64,000 nt of DNA, taken from contig NZ_JABYQT010000008.1 in NCBI RefSeq assembly GCF_020075495.1, positions 62,001-126,000 on the forward strand, in the 5' to 3' direction. The position numbers were made by a program, and so were the translations under genes. Positions within the stretch are counted from its first letter, which is position 1. Every line of letters starts with the position of its first letter. The DNA comes from Vreelandella aquamarina (GTDB taxonomy: Bacteria > Pseudomonadota > Gammaproteobacteria > Pseudomonadales > Halomonadaceae). The notes beneath the pieces were generated by a model. The model made no database searches, had not been told where the DNA came from, and saw nothing but the letters and a program-made list of their open reading frames with translations. Positions 47,397-56,156 of this stretch are shown here, one piece after another.

Positions 47397-48594
47397 ACTG
47401 CAGCCAATCGAAACGGCGCTTGAGGCGCTGCTGGCAGATGTGGCCCCGCTTGAGGCCGAGCAGGTGACGTTGGAACACGCGCCCGGCCGCGTGCTGGCCG
47501 AAGACGTGCTGGCAACGCTTGACGTGCCGCCCTTCGATAACAGCGCCATGGACGGTTATGCCCTGCGCGCTGTTGAGGCGGGCAAGCGCCTGCCGGTCAG
47601 CCAGCGGATTGCCGCCGGCAGCCCCGCCGTGCCTCTTGAGGCAGGCACCTGCGCGCGCATCTTTACCGGCGGGGAGATTCCTCCGGGGGCGGACTGCGTG
47701 GTGATCCAGGAACGCGTGACGCTCGAGGGCGACACGGTGCTTCTGCCTGACGATATCCCCAAGGGTGACAATATCCGCCTGATGGGCCGTGACGTGCGCA
47801 GGGGAGAGCGTCTTCTTGCTGCAGGGCAGCGCCTGGAAGCCGCTGCCCTTGGCCATCTGGCCGGGCAGGGCATCACCCAGGTCAGGGTGCGCCGAAGGCC
47901 ACGGGTGGCGCTGCTTTCCACCGGCGATGAGATCATCGAGCCGGGCGCACCGCTGAAGCCGGGCCAGCTCTACAATTCCAACCGCCCGATGCTCAAGCGG
48001 CTGCTGGAGAACTTCGGCGCCGACGTGGTTTGCGTGATCAGCGTGCCGGACGACGCCGAACAGACCCGAGCGCTGCTTGAACAGGCGGCCAGCGCGGCGG
48101 ATGTGGTCGTGAGTACAGGCGGTGTCAGCGTAGGCGAGGAGGATCACGTCAAGGCAGCGCTCGACGCGCTTGGCCAGCTGGATATGTGGAAACTTGCCAT
48201 TCGCCCCGGCAAGCCCTTGGCGCTGGGCCGGCTGCCGCGTAGCGATGGCCGCCAGGCGCGTTTTGTTGGCCTGCCGGGCAATCCGGTTTCCGGGTTCGTG
48301 GGCGCCTGGCTGTTTCTACGCCCGCTGATGGGCGCGCTCCTGGGCTGCCCGGCGCTTGCTGCCCTTCCGGCGCTGTCAGCCACGGCGGATTTTGCCACCT
48401 CGACCGGGCCGCGCCAGCACTATATGCGCGTAGCACTTGCGTTTACCGCTCAGGGCATTACCGCAAGCGCCTTTGCCGACCAGAACTCTGCCGTGCTCTC
48501 CTCGTGTATCGAGGCCGACGCGCTGGCGGTCATTCCCCCGAACCATGGGGTGGAGAAGGGCGATAGAGTTGATTGCCTATGGCTGGCAGGTTAG
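47389..48594 (+). CDS. moeA: Molybdopterin molybdenumtransferase MoeA, second copy
   Basis: 401 residues with FDNSAMDGYALRA, RIFTGGEIPPGADCVVIQE, LLSTGDEI, YNSNRPML, VSTGGVSVGEEDHV and GLPGNPVSGF, all MoeA motifs. It is clearly diverged from the copy at 35032-36279 and belongs with moaB rather than fdhD. The two could serve different enzymes or metals. It ends tail-to-tail with the Wsp-like operon, overlapping by four bases, and no terminator is seen between them. Confidence 0.92.
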   Translation: MAELQPIETALEALLADVAPLEAEQVTLEHAPGRVLAEDVLATLDVPPFDNSAMDGYALRAVEAGKRLPVSQRIAAGSPAVPLEAGTCARIFTGGEIPPGADCVVIQERVTLEGDTVLLPDDIPKGDNIRLMGRDVRRGERLLAAGQRLEAAALGHLAGQGITQVRVRRRPRVALLSTGDEIIEPGAPLKPGQLYNSNRPMLKRLLENFGADVVCVISVPDDAEQTRALLEQAASAADVVVSTGGVSVGEEDHVKAALDALGQLDMWKLAIRPGKPLALGRLPRSDGRQARFVGLPGNPVSGFVGAWLFLRPLMGALLGCPALAALPALSATADFATSTGPRQHYMRVALAFTAQGITASAFADQNSAVLSSCIEADALAVIPPNHGVEKGDRVDCLWLAG

Positions 48595-48980
48595 TCAGGC
48601 CGGGCTGCATCTGCGGGTATCCAGAGCCTGCGTGCATCCAGCAGCAGGCGGGATGCCGGCGGCTCGAAGGCGATACCGCACAGTGCTGGATGAGCGCGGC
48701 GCGCCATGAGCAGCGGCGGCAACGGGTAGAGCTCGTCGGCTGCCAGCGAACGCAGGGCGACCGGATGGTGAACGCCGAGCTGCCAGGTGCCCTGCGTATC
48801 GCTCAGCGTCAGCCAGTAAGCGGGGGGTGAGGAAGGGGGCGCTTGAAAGAGCAGCGCCGAAGCCTCGGCGCGACGGGCAGCTGTAGGCGTATCGGCCATG
48901 CCGGTAACAAAGCGTGCCTCGAGGGCCAGGCGATACGCTCCGGCGTTGAACAGCACCAGGGGCACCCCCGCGCCTTGCAT
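48591..48980 (-). CDS. Last gene of the Wsp-like operon, possible CheW relative
   Basis: 129 residues from the ATG at 48980, two bases after the cheW stop. I do not recognise a family with certainty. VPLVLFNAGAYRLALEARFVTGM looks like the first strands of a CheW domain (compare LVLFRLGGQRFALPGSAV in the gene before), and GTWQLGVHHPVALRSLAADELYPLPPLL could be a later CheW strand. It may be a shortened or diverged second coupling protein, in the place that WspB or WspD hold in Pseudomonas. Confidence 0.4.
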   Translation of the reverse strand: MQGAGVPLVLFNAGAYRLALEARFVTGMADTPTAARRAEASALLFQAPPSSPPAYWLTLSDTQGTWQLGVHHPVALRSLAADELYPLPPLLMARRAHPALCGIAFEPPASRLLLDARRLWIPADAARPD

Positions 48981-48982
48981 GG

Positions 48983-49510
48983 CTACCCAAGCCCCTGCTG
49001 ATAGGCATTGAACAGCGCTTCCGGGTCGAGCAGGACAGCGGCCGCCCCTTCTTCTGGTTGCCACAGGGCGCTCACGAAAGGGCGCAGCGTCTCGGAAAGT
49101 GTTTCAGGCGGCGCCTTGAGCAGGCTTTGCGGCACATCGCACACATCATCGAGTTGCTCGATACGCACTCCGCTGCGTATACCGGCCGCTGCGACCAGCA
49201 AGATCATGCCCGACGCAGACGCCTTCGGTTCCAGGCCGAGCAACACATGGGGCAGGATGACCGATTCGATATGCCCGCGCAGATGCAGTACGCCTTCGGT
49301 AGACGCCGGCAGGCCCGGCACGAAATAGACCGGCTGGTCGTGGCTGATGATCTCCTTGACGGCGCTCCCCGGCAGCGCAAACCGCTGGCCGCCCAGGCGA
49401 AACAGCACCAGCTGCTGGCTGGGCTCCTCCACGTCCACCACGCCGCTGTCGGCGTCGTACTCGCCCAGCACCTGATCGAGGGTTAGCGGGCCTTGGTCAT
49501 TCGCCGTCAT
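48983..49510 (-). CDS. cheW: CheW coupling protein
   Basis: 175 residues. After ~28 acidic residues the CheW domain starts at QQLVLFRLGGQRFALPGSAVKEIIS, followed by VPGLPASTEGVLHLRGHIESVI and GSGVRIEQLDDVCDV-like strands. CheW joins receptor and CheA in a signalling array. Here it would couple the receptor at 56157 to the CheA hybrid at 51613. It overlaps the 3' end of the diguanylate cyclase gene by 14 bp. Confidence 0.85.
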   Translation of the reverse strand: MTANDQGPLTLDQVLGEYDADSGVVDVEEPSQQLVLFRLGGQRFALPGSAVKEIISHDQPVYFVPGLPASTEGVLHLRGHIESVILPHVLLGLEPKASASGMILLVAAAGIRSGVRIEQLDDVCDVPQSLLKAPPETLSETLRPFVSALWQPEEGAAAVLLDPEALFNAYQQGLG

Positions 49511-51179
49511 GGGCCGACTCCATGCTGCTGGTCACCCGGTTGCGACCCTGATGCTTGGCGCGGTAGAGCGCCTGGTCGGCGGCCAGGCGCAGCGACTGGG
49601 TGGTGGGGTGGTTGGGAAAGTCGCTGATACCGGCGCTGAAGGTGCAGCGAAAGCTTACGCCCCCGGCGTGAAAATCCACCAGCGCGAAGTCCTGGCGCAG
49701 CCCGTCGATCAGGCTGGTCGCCTGCGCAATGCTGACATCCCGAAGCAGTACGACGAACTCCTCGCCGCCGTACCGGCCAATGGTATCTGAAAGCCGCAGG
49801 CGAGTCCTGAGCAGCCTGGACAGCGTGATGATGACCTGATCGCCTGCCAGATGGCCGTGGGTGTCGTTGACCGTCTTGAAGTGGTCGATATCGATCATCG
49901 CCATGGCGTGTCGGCCACCGCTGCGGTGTGCCTGGGCAAGCGTCTTGTTGATCAAGTCCGTCGTGGTGCTGTGGTTGTAAAGGCCGGTCATGCTGTCGCG
50001 GGTCATCAGCGAGCGCAGAAGGCGCAGGCGTTCGGCGCGCAGGCGTACCGCCGATACAAGCTCATCGGGGACTACCGGCTTGGTGATGAAGGCCTCGACG
50101 CCGGCGGCCATGGCCGACATCTGCTTCTGGCTGTCGGTTTCGCTGGAGAGATAGATGATCGGCAGGCCCACGTACTCCGGCTGCTGGCGAATGATATTGG
50201 CAAGCTCGGTGCCGGAGCAGACCGGCATGTAGACATCCACCAGCAGCAGATCCGGGCTGAAGCGTTCGAGCGCGTTCAGCGCATCGTTGGGGTGATGGAT
50301 CTGATGGACGATCATGCCGGCCTCTTCGAGCAGCAGGGCATGATACTCGGCCACTTCGCGCTCATCGTCGACGATCAAGACGCGCAGCGGCTCGTCATCC
50401 ACCGGTGCGGTCAGCTCATCGATGGCGAGCATCAGGTCCAGCGGCTTCACCGGCTTGGTAAAGTAGCCGTTGCAGCCGGCACGCACAGCGCTCAAGCGGG
50501 AGTGGAAATCGCCATGGCCCGAGAGCACGATGGAAGGCAGCTCCTGGCCGGTCAGCCGGTTCAGGCTGGTCAGCGTTTCGGTGCCCGCTGTCTGCCCGTG
50601 GGGAAACTGCACGTCCATGATCACGGCATCGGGGCGGCGGGTCAGCACCGCGTTGAAAAACGTCTCGGTATCGGCGAAATGCACCACTTCATGACCGAAG
50701 CAGCGCAGATGATGCACCAGGGAGCTGACATGCTCCAGCTCGTCGTCACACAGGTAGATGAGCCGTTGGCGCTTGCTGCGTACCTGTTCAGGCTGGTGGG
50801 TAAATTCGACGCTGTTCAGCGCGGCCAGTGATGCCTGCTGGCCCTGGTCGGTTTGCAGGTAGCTAAGCTCATCGTTCAACTGGCACAGCAGCGCCGTCAT
50901 GAAGTCATCGAGGTCGGCCCGTGGGTGCGCATCGGTAAGCGCGTCCTCGGCCTTTTCGGCGAGCAGCGCCAGGCGCTCGAAGCCCAGCGAACGCCCGGTA
51001 CCCTTCAAGCTGTGGAAGAATCGGTGAAGATCCGGCGCCAGGCGTGATTCGGCCTCGCACGAAGCACGGCTGGCCTGCCACTGGTCGGCCGTCTGCTGCA
51101 GGCGCAGGGGGAGCTGAGCGATGAATCGCTGGCGTAGCTGGTTAAGCTTCTCGTGCAGCGATGGGGCCGGTGCGGGCAT
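49497..51179 (-). CDS. Diguanylate cyclase with Hpt-REC-REC-GGDEF architecture, WspR-like
   Basis: 560 residues. An Hpt domain (phospho-histidine 56 in FFHSLKGTGRSLGF) is followed by REC1 (~138-257, Asp189 in VIMDVQ, Lys in FTKPV), REC2 (~266-385, Asp315 in LLVDVYMP, Lys in ITKPV) and a GGDEF domain (~393-555) with GGEEF at 471-475 and an RLSD inhibitory site at 462-465. All active residues are present, so it should make cyclic di-GMP under phosphorylation control by the CheA hybrid. Pseudomonas WspR has only one REC and no Hpt; the extra Hpt and REC may add phosphorelay steps. Confidence 0.9.
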   Translation of the reverse strand: MPAPAPSLHEKLNQLRQRFIAQLPLRLQQTADQWQASRASCEAESRLAPDLHRFFHSLKGTGRSLGFERLALLAEKAEDALTDAHPRADLDDFMTALLCQLNDELSYLQTDQGQQASLAALNSVEFTHQPEQVRSKRQRLIYLCDDELEHVSSLVHHLRCFGHEVVHFADTETFFNAVLTRRPDAVIMDVQFPHGQTAGTETLTSLNRLTGQELPSIVLSGHGDFHSRLSAVRAGCNGYFTKPVKPLDLMLAIDELTAPVDDEPLRVLIVDDEREVAEYHALLLEEAGMIVHQIHHPNDALNALERFSPDLLLVDVYMPVCSGTELANIIRQQPEYVGLPIIYLSSETDSQKQMSAMAAGVEAFITKPVVPDELVSAVRLRAERLRLLRSLMTRDSMTGLYNHSTTTDLINKTLAQAHRSGGRHAMAMIDIDHFKTVNDTHGHLAGDQVIITLSRLLRTRLRLSDTIGRYGGEEFVVLLRDVSIAQATSLIDGLRQDFALVDFHAGGVSFRCTFSAGISDFPNHPTTQSLRLAADQALYRAKHQGRNRVTSSMESAHDGE

Positions 51180-51231
51180 CAGGCTACCTGGACAGTTGGG
51201 CGAACGTTATAAGCATATCAAATGTTATGGC

Positions 51232-51588
51232 TCATGCCTTGAATGCCTGCTCGATGGCACGAGCCAAAGCGACATCCAGGTCAGTATCCTTTTGCAGGCA
51301 GGCGGTAAGCCCTGGCTGGCGTGTTGCGCCAGGCGGCGGTGCATCGCCGGTCAGCAGGATAAAGGGTAGCGTAATACCCTGCTCGCGCAGCATGGCCAGA
51401 AGCGCCAGGCCATCGATGAGCGGCATGTGCATGTCGCTGACGATCAGGGCAATATCGGCGTGTGTATCCAGCTGACTGGCGGCTTCCATGGCGTCAAGGG
51501 CTATCACCGGCTCGTGGCCCAGTGCTTCGAGATAGGCGGCGGTAATTTCGCCCGCCAGCGAGTCGTCATCTACGACCAGTATGCGCAT
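51232..51588 (-). CDS. Single-domain response regulator
   Basis: 118 residues, one REC domain. The acidic pocket VVDDDS, the phospho-acceptor in IVSDMHMP and threonine in LLTGDA are present. The conserved lysine is in CLQKDTD, without the usual following proline. It may act as a phosphate sink or as a link between the CheA hybrid and the cyclase. It lies between the two in the operon. Confidence 0.85.
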   Translation of the reverse strand: MRILVVDDDSLAGEITAAYLEALGHEPVIALDAMEAASQLDTHADIALIVSDMHMPLIDGLALLAMLREQGITLPFILLTGDAPPPGATRQPGLTACLQKDTDLDVALARAIEQAFKA

Positions 51589-51612
51589 CGGTGCCTCGTT
51601 GAGTACAGTACA

Positions 51613-53721
51613 CTAGCCCAGCAGGGCCTTGAGCGTTTCCACCAGGTTGTTTTGATCAAAGCTGCCCTTGACGATGTAGGCATCAGCGCCTACCTCGATA
51701 CCGCGTCGGCGGTCGGCCTCTTTTTCCCGTGAAGTGATGATGATGATCGGTTTATGATAATAACCCTCATTTTCACGCAGTCGGGCGGTAAGTGCAAAGC
51801 CATCCATGATCGGCATCTCGATATCGGTGAGTACCGCGTCGAAGGGCTCGGCCAGCGCCTTGGCCAGACCATCGCGGCCATTCTCCGCCAGGGTGACCTG
51901 ATACCCCCACGCTTCGAGCACGTCCTTTTCGATTTCCCGCGTGTTGAGCGAATCATCGACCACCAGTATGTGGTGGCTCTTGTGCGATGACGACGCCTCG
52001 GGTAAGCGCTGAGTCGCACGGCGGCTGCGTTCGATCAGCACCGGCACGTGCAGAAGGCTCACCAGGGCATTGCGTCCCATCGAGACCATGCCGGACACCA
52101 GCGGCAGATGGCGCAAGTGGGGCGGCAGCGCCTTGATGACCATGTCGCGCTCATCCACCAGGGCGTCGATCTTCAGGGCAAGCTTCTGCTGGCGCTGATG
52201 GACCACCAGCAGCAGTGTTTCATCGCTGCTTGTTTGCGTTCTGGGCAGCGCCAGCAAGTCAGCAAGCTCGATCACCGGGACGAACTCGTTGCGCAGAATC
52301 AGCGTGGTCTGGCCGGCGGCATCGATGAAGGTATCCGAGGTGCGCTTGACCAGCTCCGCCACGAAGGGCGCGGTCACCCCCAGCGTCATACCGCCGACGC
52401 TTACCAGCAGTACGCGCATCATCGCAAGTGACAGAGGAAGCCTCAGGGTAAAGCGTGAGCCCTTGCCAGGCTCGCTGCTCAGCTTGAGGTCTCCGCTTAG
52501 CTCATCGACGATGGTGCGCTTGACGACATCCATTCCCACGCCGCGCCCGGAAAAGTCGGTAATCATGCTCTTGGTGGAAAACCCGGGCAGGAAGATCAGC
52601 TCCAGGGTTTCCGGTTCGCTCAGCGCATCGAGCGCCTCTTCACTGATCAACTGCTTGGCAAGCGCCTTCTGGCGCACGGCATCGAGTGAGATACCGGCGC
52701 CATCGTCGCGCATCTCCACCACGACCCAGCCGCCATCCTGCCAGGCTTCCAGGGTCAGCTGGCCGCGCGGTGGCTTGCCGGCGGCCTGGCGTTGCGTGGG
52801 CGTCTCGATGCCATGGTCCAGGGCATTGCGCAGCAGGTGTATCAGCGGGTCGGACAACCGGTCGATCATCTGGCGGTCGAGCTCGATTTCGCTGCCGCGT
52901 ACACGGCAGTCGACCTGCTTGCCAAGAGAGCGGCCCAATTCACGGGCCATTTGCGCCAATGGATCGAACACGACCCCGAGCGGCAGCATGCGCATCTGCA
53001 GGGCGCGATCGTGAAGATCGCTCATCAGGGTGTCCTGCGTTAGAACGCTATCTTTCAGCTCACGGCTGAACGCGCTGAAGCGCCCTTGCTGCGTCGGCGA
53101 AAGCGAGCGGCTCAGGCTGGTCGCCTCGGCCGCCAGCGTATGCAGATGATGGTGGCCGGAAAGCACTTCTCCCATCAGGCGAATGACATCATCCAGCCGG
53201 TCGAGGCGAACGCGCACGGTATCGCTCAAGTGAAGGTCCGACGCCGCGCTTGAGAGTACGCTCGGCACGACCTCGGCAGGCGGCGCTAGCGCCGCATTAG
53301 GCGGCGGGTCATCCGCTACCGGCGGCTGGGAAAGAGCCGCCGCTTCCAGTGCCTGGCACAGCGCCGCATCGGCTTCGGGCAGCGCCTCGGGCGGGGTATC
53401 CTGGGCCAGCCGGTTGACCTGGTCGGCAATGGCGTCAATGGCCTGATTGAGAAGGCTGGTAATCGAGTCATCGGGCGCCTGGGTGCCGTCACGCAGGGCA
53501 CTCAGCAGCTCTTCGGTGCTGTGGGCAAGCGCGGTGATCGGCACAAGCTTGAGCATTCGCGATGAGCCCTTGAGGGTATGCGCCGAGCGAAACAGCTCGT
53601 TGATCAGTTCCGGGTCACGCTGCCCCGACTCCAGCGCACTGACGCCCTGGCGCAGGCGGGGCAGATGATCCGTTGCTTCCTCGATGAAGCGCTGTATAAA
53701 ACGTCGGATATCCAGTGCCAT
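51613..53721 (-). CDS. CheA histidine kinase hybrid with C-terminal REC, WspE-like
   Basis: 702 residues. The N-terminal Hpt has its histidine in SAHTLKGSSRML (~48). The dimerisation and ATPase domains follow, with the N box LIHLLRNALDHGIETP, MRDDGAGI, FLPGFSTK and GRGVGMDVVK. A CheW-like domain (~430-560) precedes a REC domain (~583-702) with VVDDSLN, TDIEMP and VKGSF. This Hpt-kinase-CheW-REC form is that of WspE. It would phosphorylate CheB and the REC domains of the diguanylate cyclase. Confidence 0.93.
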   Translation of the reverse strand: MALDIRRFIQRFIEEATDHLPRLRQGVSALESGQRDPELINELFRSAHTLKGSSRMLKLVPITALAHSTEELLSALRDGTQAPDDSITSLLNQAIDAIADQVNRLAQDTPPEALPEADAALCQALEAAALSQPPVADDPPPNAALAPPAEVVPSVLSSAASDLHLSDTVRVRLDRLDDVIRLMGEVLSGHHHLHTLAAEATSLSRSLSPTQQGRFSAFSRELKDSVLTQDTLMSDLHDRALQMRMLPLGVVFDPLAQMARELGRSLGKQVDCRVRGSEIELDRQMIDRLSDPLIHLLRNALDHGIETPTQRQAAGKPPRGQLTLEAWQDGGWVVVEMRDDGAGISLDAVRQKALAKQLISEEALDALSEPETLELIFLPGFSTKSMITDFSGRGVGMDVVKRTIVDELSGDLKLSSEPGKGSRFTLRLPLSLAMMRVLLVSVGGMTLGVTAPFVAELVKRTSDTFIDAAGQTTLILRNEFVPVIELADLLALPRTQTSSDETLLLVVHQRQQKLALKIDALVDERDMVIKALPPHLRHLPLVSGMVSMGRNALVSLLHVPVLIERSRRATQRLPEASSSHKSHHILVVDDSLNTREIEKDVLEAWGYQVTLAENGRDGLAKALAEPFDAVLTDIEMPIMDGFALTARLRENEGYYHKPIIIITSREKEADRRRGIEVGADAYIVKGSFDQNNLVETLKALLG

Positions 53722-55088
53722 CAGCTGGCTCCCTGTGTGGCAAGGAGGGCATCGAGATGACGACTGGCCAGAAACAGTGCATCTCCTGGTGGCAGCGGCG
53801 AGGTAATGACCTGCAGGCCGCCGCCGGCAGTCGGGGCTTCATCCAGCAGGCGGATGACCGCGCTATAGCCGTGGCGGCATTGCACCGGATCATCGGCAAG
53901 CTCGCCCTGACGGAAGAGCTCGGCCTTGTAGAAGTGTGCCGGCCAGCAGTCAGGTGCGGTATAGATGGCACGCTTGAAAAAATCGTAGGCCTGTTGCGGT
54001 ACCTGCTGCCAGCGCGCCACCAGCCCCGAGAGCAACAGCACATCCACCGACCAGGGCTGCTCGGCCCGCAGGGCTTCGAGCAGCTCCGCCGCCTGCTGAA
54101 ATTCGTTCTGGTCGAGCAGTCGGTGGGCACGCTGAAGCGCCTGGCTGAACGAGGCCGGCGGTTCATCAGGCGTCGGCGCTTCACGGGGTGGGGCCTTGGG
54201 CGCAAGCACAGGGTGAGCCACCGCTTCGGCGGGCAGTTCAGGTGCTCGGGTATCAACCACCGGGGCGGATGCCACGGGCGCTGTCGGTATCTTGTCCGGC
54301 CGGAAATAGAACACGTCTCCGCTGCGGGCAAGCGTGAACACGCCCAGATCATTGCCCAGCGTTTCCGCGACCCCGCACAGCATGATGCCCTGGGGGGCCA
54401 GCAGCCGATGCAGATACTGCTGGATGCGCCGCCTCGTCGGCTCGTCAAAATAGATCGATACGTTACGAAAGAGAATGACGTCAAACGGGCCTTGCAGGGC
54501 GTTGGCCGATGGCTGCAGCAGATTGAAGGGGTGAAACGTGACCCAGCGGCGCAGCGTGTCGCTGATCTTGTAGAGATTGCGATGGCTCTCGAAGTAGCGC
54601 AGCTTCAACGCCGGCTGCAGGGCGCGAAATGCCATGCCGCCGTAGATACCCTGGCGCGCCTTGCCCAGAATGTGCTGGTCTATATCGCCACCAGCGAGCG
54701 TGAACAGCTGCGTGGCCCGCTCGCCGTAGCGTTCGAATAGCGCCATGGCGAGGCTGTAGGGTTCTTCGCCGGACGAGCAGCCGGCACTCAGAATGGAGAG
54801 CGGCGCGCCCTTTGCCGCCAGACGCTCCGGCAGGTGTGTATCCACCAGCCAGTCGAGCGTATCGGGCTCGCGAAAGAAGTAGGTCTCGTTGACGGTCAGT
54901 TGGCTGATGAAGTGATCAAAAAGCGTGTGTTCTCGCTCCAGGCGGTCAAGCAGCGCCGGGGCATCGTCAAGCCCGGTCATGGCCTGGAGTGTCTCGAGCG
55001 CCTTGCTGAGGCGCGCCTCGGCCATACCGTCAAGCTGCAGCCCGCAGCGCTTCTGGACCAGCTCCTTGAAGGGGGCAAGTATATTCAT
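53721..55088 (-). CDS. CheR methyltransferase with C-terminal TPR-like part, WspC-like
   Basis: About 455 residues from the ATG at 55088, chosen because it overlaps the cheB stop as ATGA; an ATG at 55103 is also in frame. The CheR helical domain and the SAM site LSAGCSSGEEPYSLAM are clear, with TFHPFNLLQP and DVILFRNVSIYF. A proline-rich linker (~265-305) leads to a helical region with HRLLDQNEFQQAAELLEAL and DVLLLSGLVARWQQVPQQAYDFFKRAIYTAPD, TPR-like repeats as in WspC. It methylates the receptor at 56157. Confidence 0.9.
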   Translation of the reverse strand: MNILAPFKELVQKRCGLQLDGMAEARLSKALETLQAMTGLDDAPALLDRLEREHTLFDHFISQLTVNETYFFREPDTLDWLVDTHLPERLAAKGAPLSILSAGCSSGEEPYSLAMALFERYGERATQLFTLAGGDIDQHILGKARQGIYGGMAFRALQPALKLRYFESHRNLYKISDTLRRWVTFHPFNLLQPSANALQGPFDVILFRNVSIYFDEPTRRRIQQYLHRLLAPQGIMLCGVAETLGNDLGVFTLARSGDVFYFRPDKIPTAPVASAPVVDTRAPELPAEAVAHPVLAPKAPPREAPTPDEPPASFSQALQRAHRLLDQNEFQQAAELLEALRAEQPWSVDVLLLSGLVARWQQVPQQAYDFFKRAIYTAPDCWPAHFYKAELFRQGELADDPVQCRHGYSAVIRLLDEAPTAGGGLQVITSPLPPGDALFLASRHLDALLATQGAS

Positions 55089-56149
55089 GAAGTGGGCTGC
55101 CATAGCGCCGCGGAGCAGCCGACATCGCGCAAGAGCCGGCCAGGCAGGTCATCCAGGGCAAGAATGTGCTGGATGACGCCGGCGTTGACGGCCTCCTGAT
55201 TCATGCCATAGATCACCGAACTTGCCTCGTCCTGGGCCAGCGTCCTGCCTCCGGCAAGGTGGATGGCGCGCATGCCGCTGACCCCGTCGCGGCCCATGCC
55301 GGTCAGGATCAGGCCAATGGCGTCAGTCCCGTATACCTCGGCCACGCTTTTCAGCAGCACATCGCCACACGGATGGTAAAGCGCATCCAGGGCGCTTGGT
55401 GCAAGCTCGAGACGATGCTGAGATGTAACGTGCATGTCGCTTTCCGACGGTGACAGGTAGACATGGCCTGGCAGCAGGCGCTCACCCGGTTGGCCAACGC
55501 TGACCGTGAGGGCGCACAGCGACGCCAGCCACTGGGCCATGCCTTCAATGAACCCGTGGCTGATGTGCTGGGCAATGACGATCGGCGCAGGAAAGGTCGC
55601 CGGCAGCCTGTTCAGCAGCCGCGCCAGCGCCTGGGGGCCGCCCGTCGAGCAGGCGATGGCGATGACATGCTGAAAACCGCGCGGCAGTGCCACGGGCATG
55701 GCGCCTGGGGTCGGCCGCTGCGCCTGCAGCGCGGCAGGCGTGCGGCGCCGTAACCGGGTAATCACTGCCACGCCGGCCAGCAGGCGTACCCGGGTCAGCA
55801 GGTGCTCGGCGTCCTGGTCCTCGAAGGCGGGTTTGGGCATGACCTCGAGGGCGCCCACTTCCAGCGCCTTGTAGGCCGTCTGGGCGTCCGAGCGGTCGCT
55901 GATCACCAGAATCGGCACCCCCTTGGTATGCATGATCTCTTCGATGGCGCTCATCCCGTCCATCACCGGCATGTTGAGGTCCATGGTGATCAGCTGAGGC
56001 GAGAGGCGCCTTGCCAGCTCGACCGCTTCACGGCCATTGGTGGCTTCGCCGACCACCTCGATGTCGCCATCCCGGGTGAGCAGCGCGCGTAGCACGTCAC
56101 GCACCACGTAACTGTCGTCGGCGATCACTACCCGAATGGCGCTCATCAT
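55085..56149 (-). CDS. CheB methylesterase response regulator, WspF-like
   Basis: 354 residues; ATG at 56146 is better spaced from the GAGGAGG site than that at 56149. The REC domain has VVIADDS and Asp57 in ITMDLNMP. The esterase domain has the triad serine in AIACSTGGPQAL, histidine in AQHISHG and aspartate in GMGRDGVSG. It demethylates the receptor and gives feedback; loss of WspF in Pseudomonas locks the pathway on. It is seven bases after the receptor gene. Confidence 0.93.
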   Translation of the reverse strand: MMSAIRVVIADDSYVVRDVLRALLTRDGDIEVVGEATNGREAVELARRLSPQLITMDLNMPVMDGMSAIEEIMHTKGVPILVISDRSDAQTAYKALEVGALEVMPKPAFEDQDAEHLLTRVRLLAGVAVITRLRRRTPAALQAQRPTPGAMPVALPRGFQHVIAIACSTGGPQALARLLNRLPATFPAPIVIAQHISHGFIEGMAQWLASLCALTVSVGQPGERLLPGHVYLSPSESDMHVTSQHRLELAPSALDALYHPCGDVLLKSVAEVYGTDAIGLILTGMGRDGVSGMRAIHLAGGRTLAQDEASSVIYGMNQEAVNAGVIQHILALDDLPGRLLRDVGCSAALWQPTS

Positions 56150-56156
56150 AGCCTCC

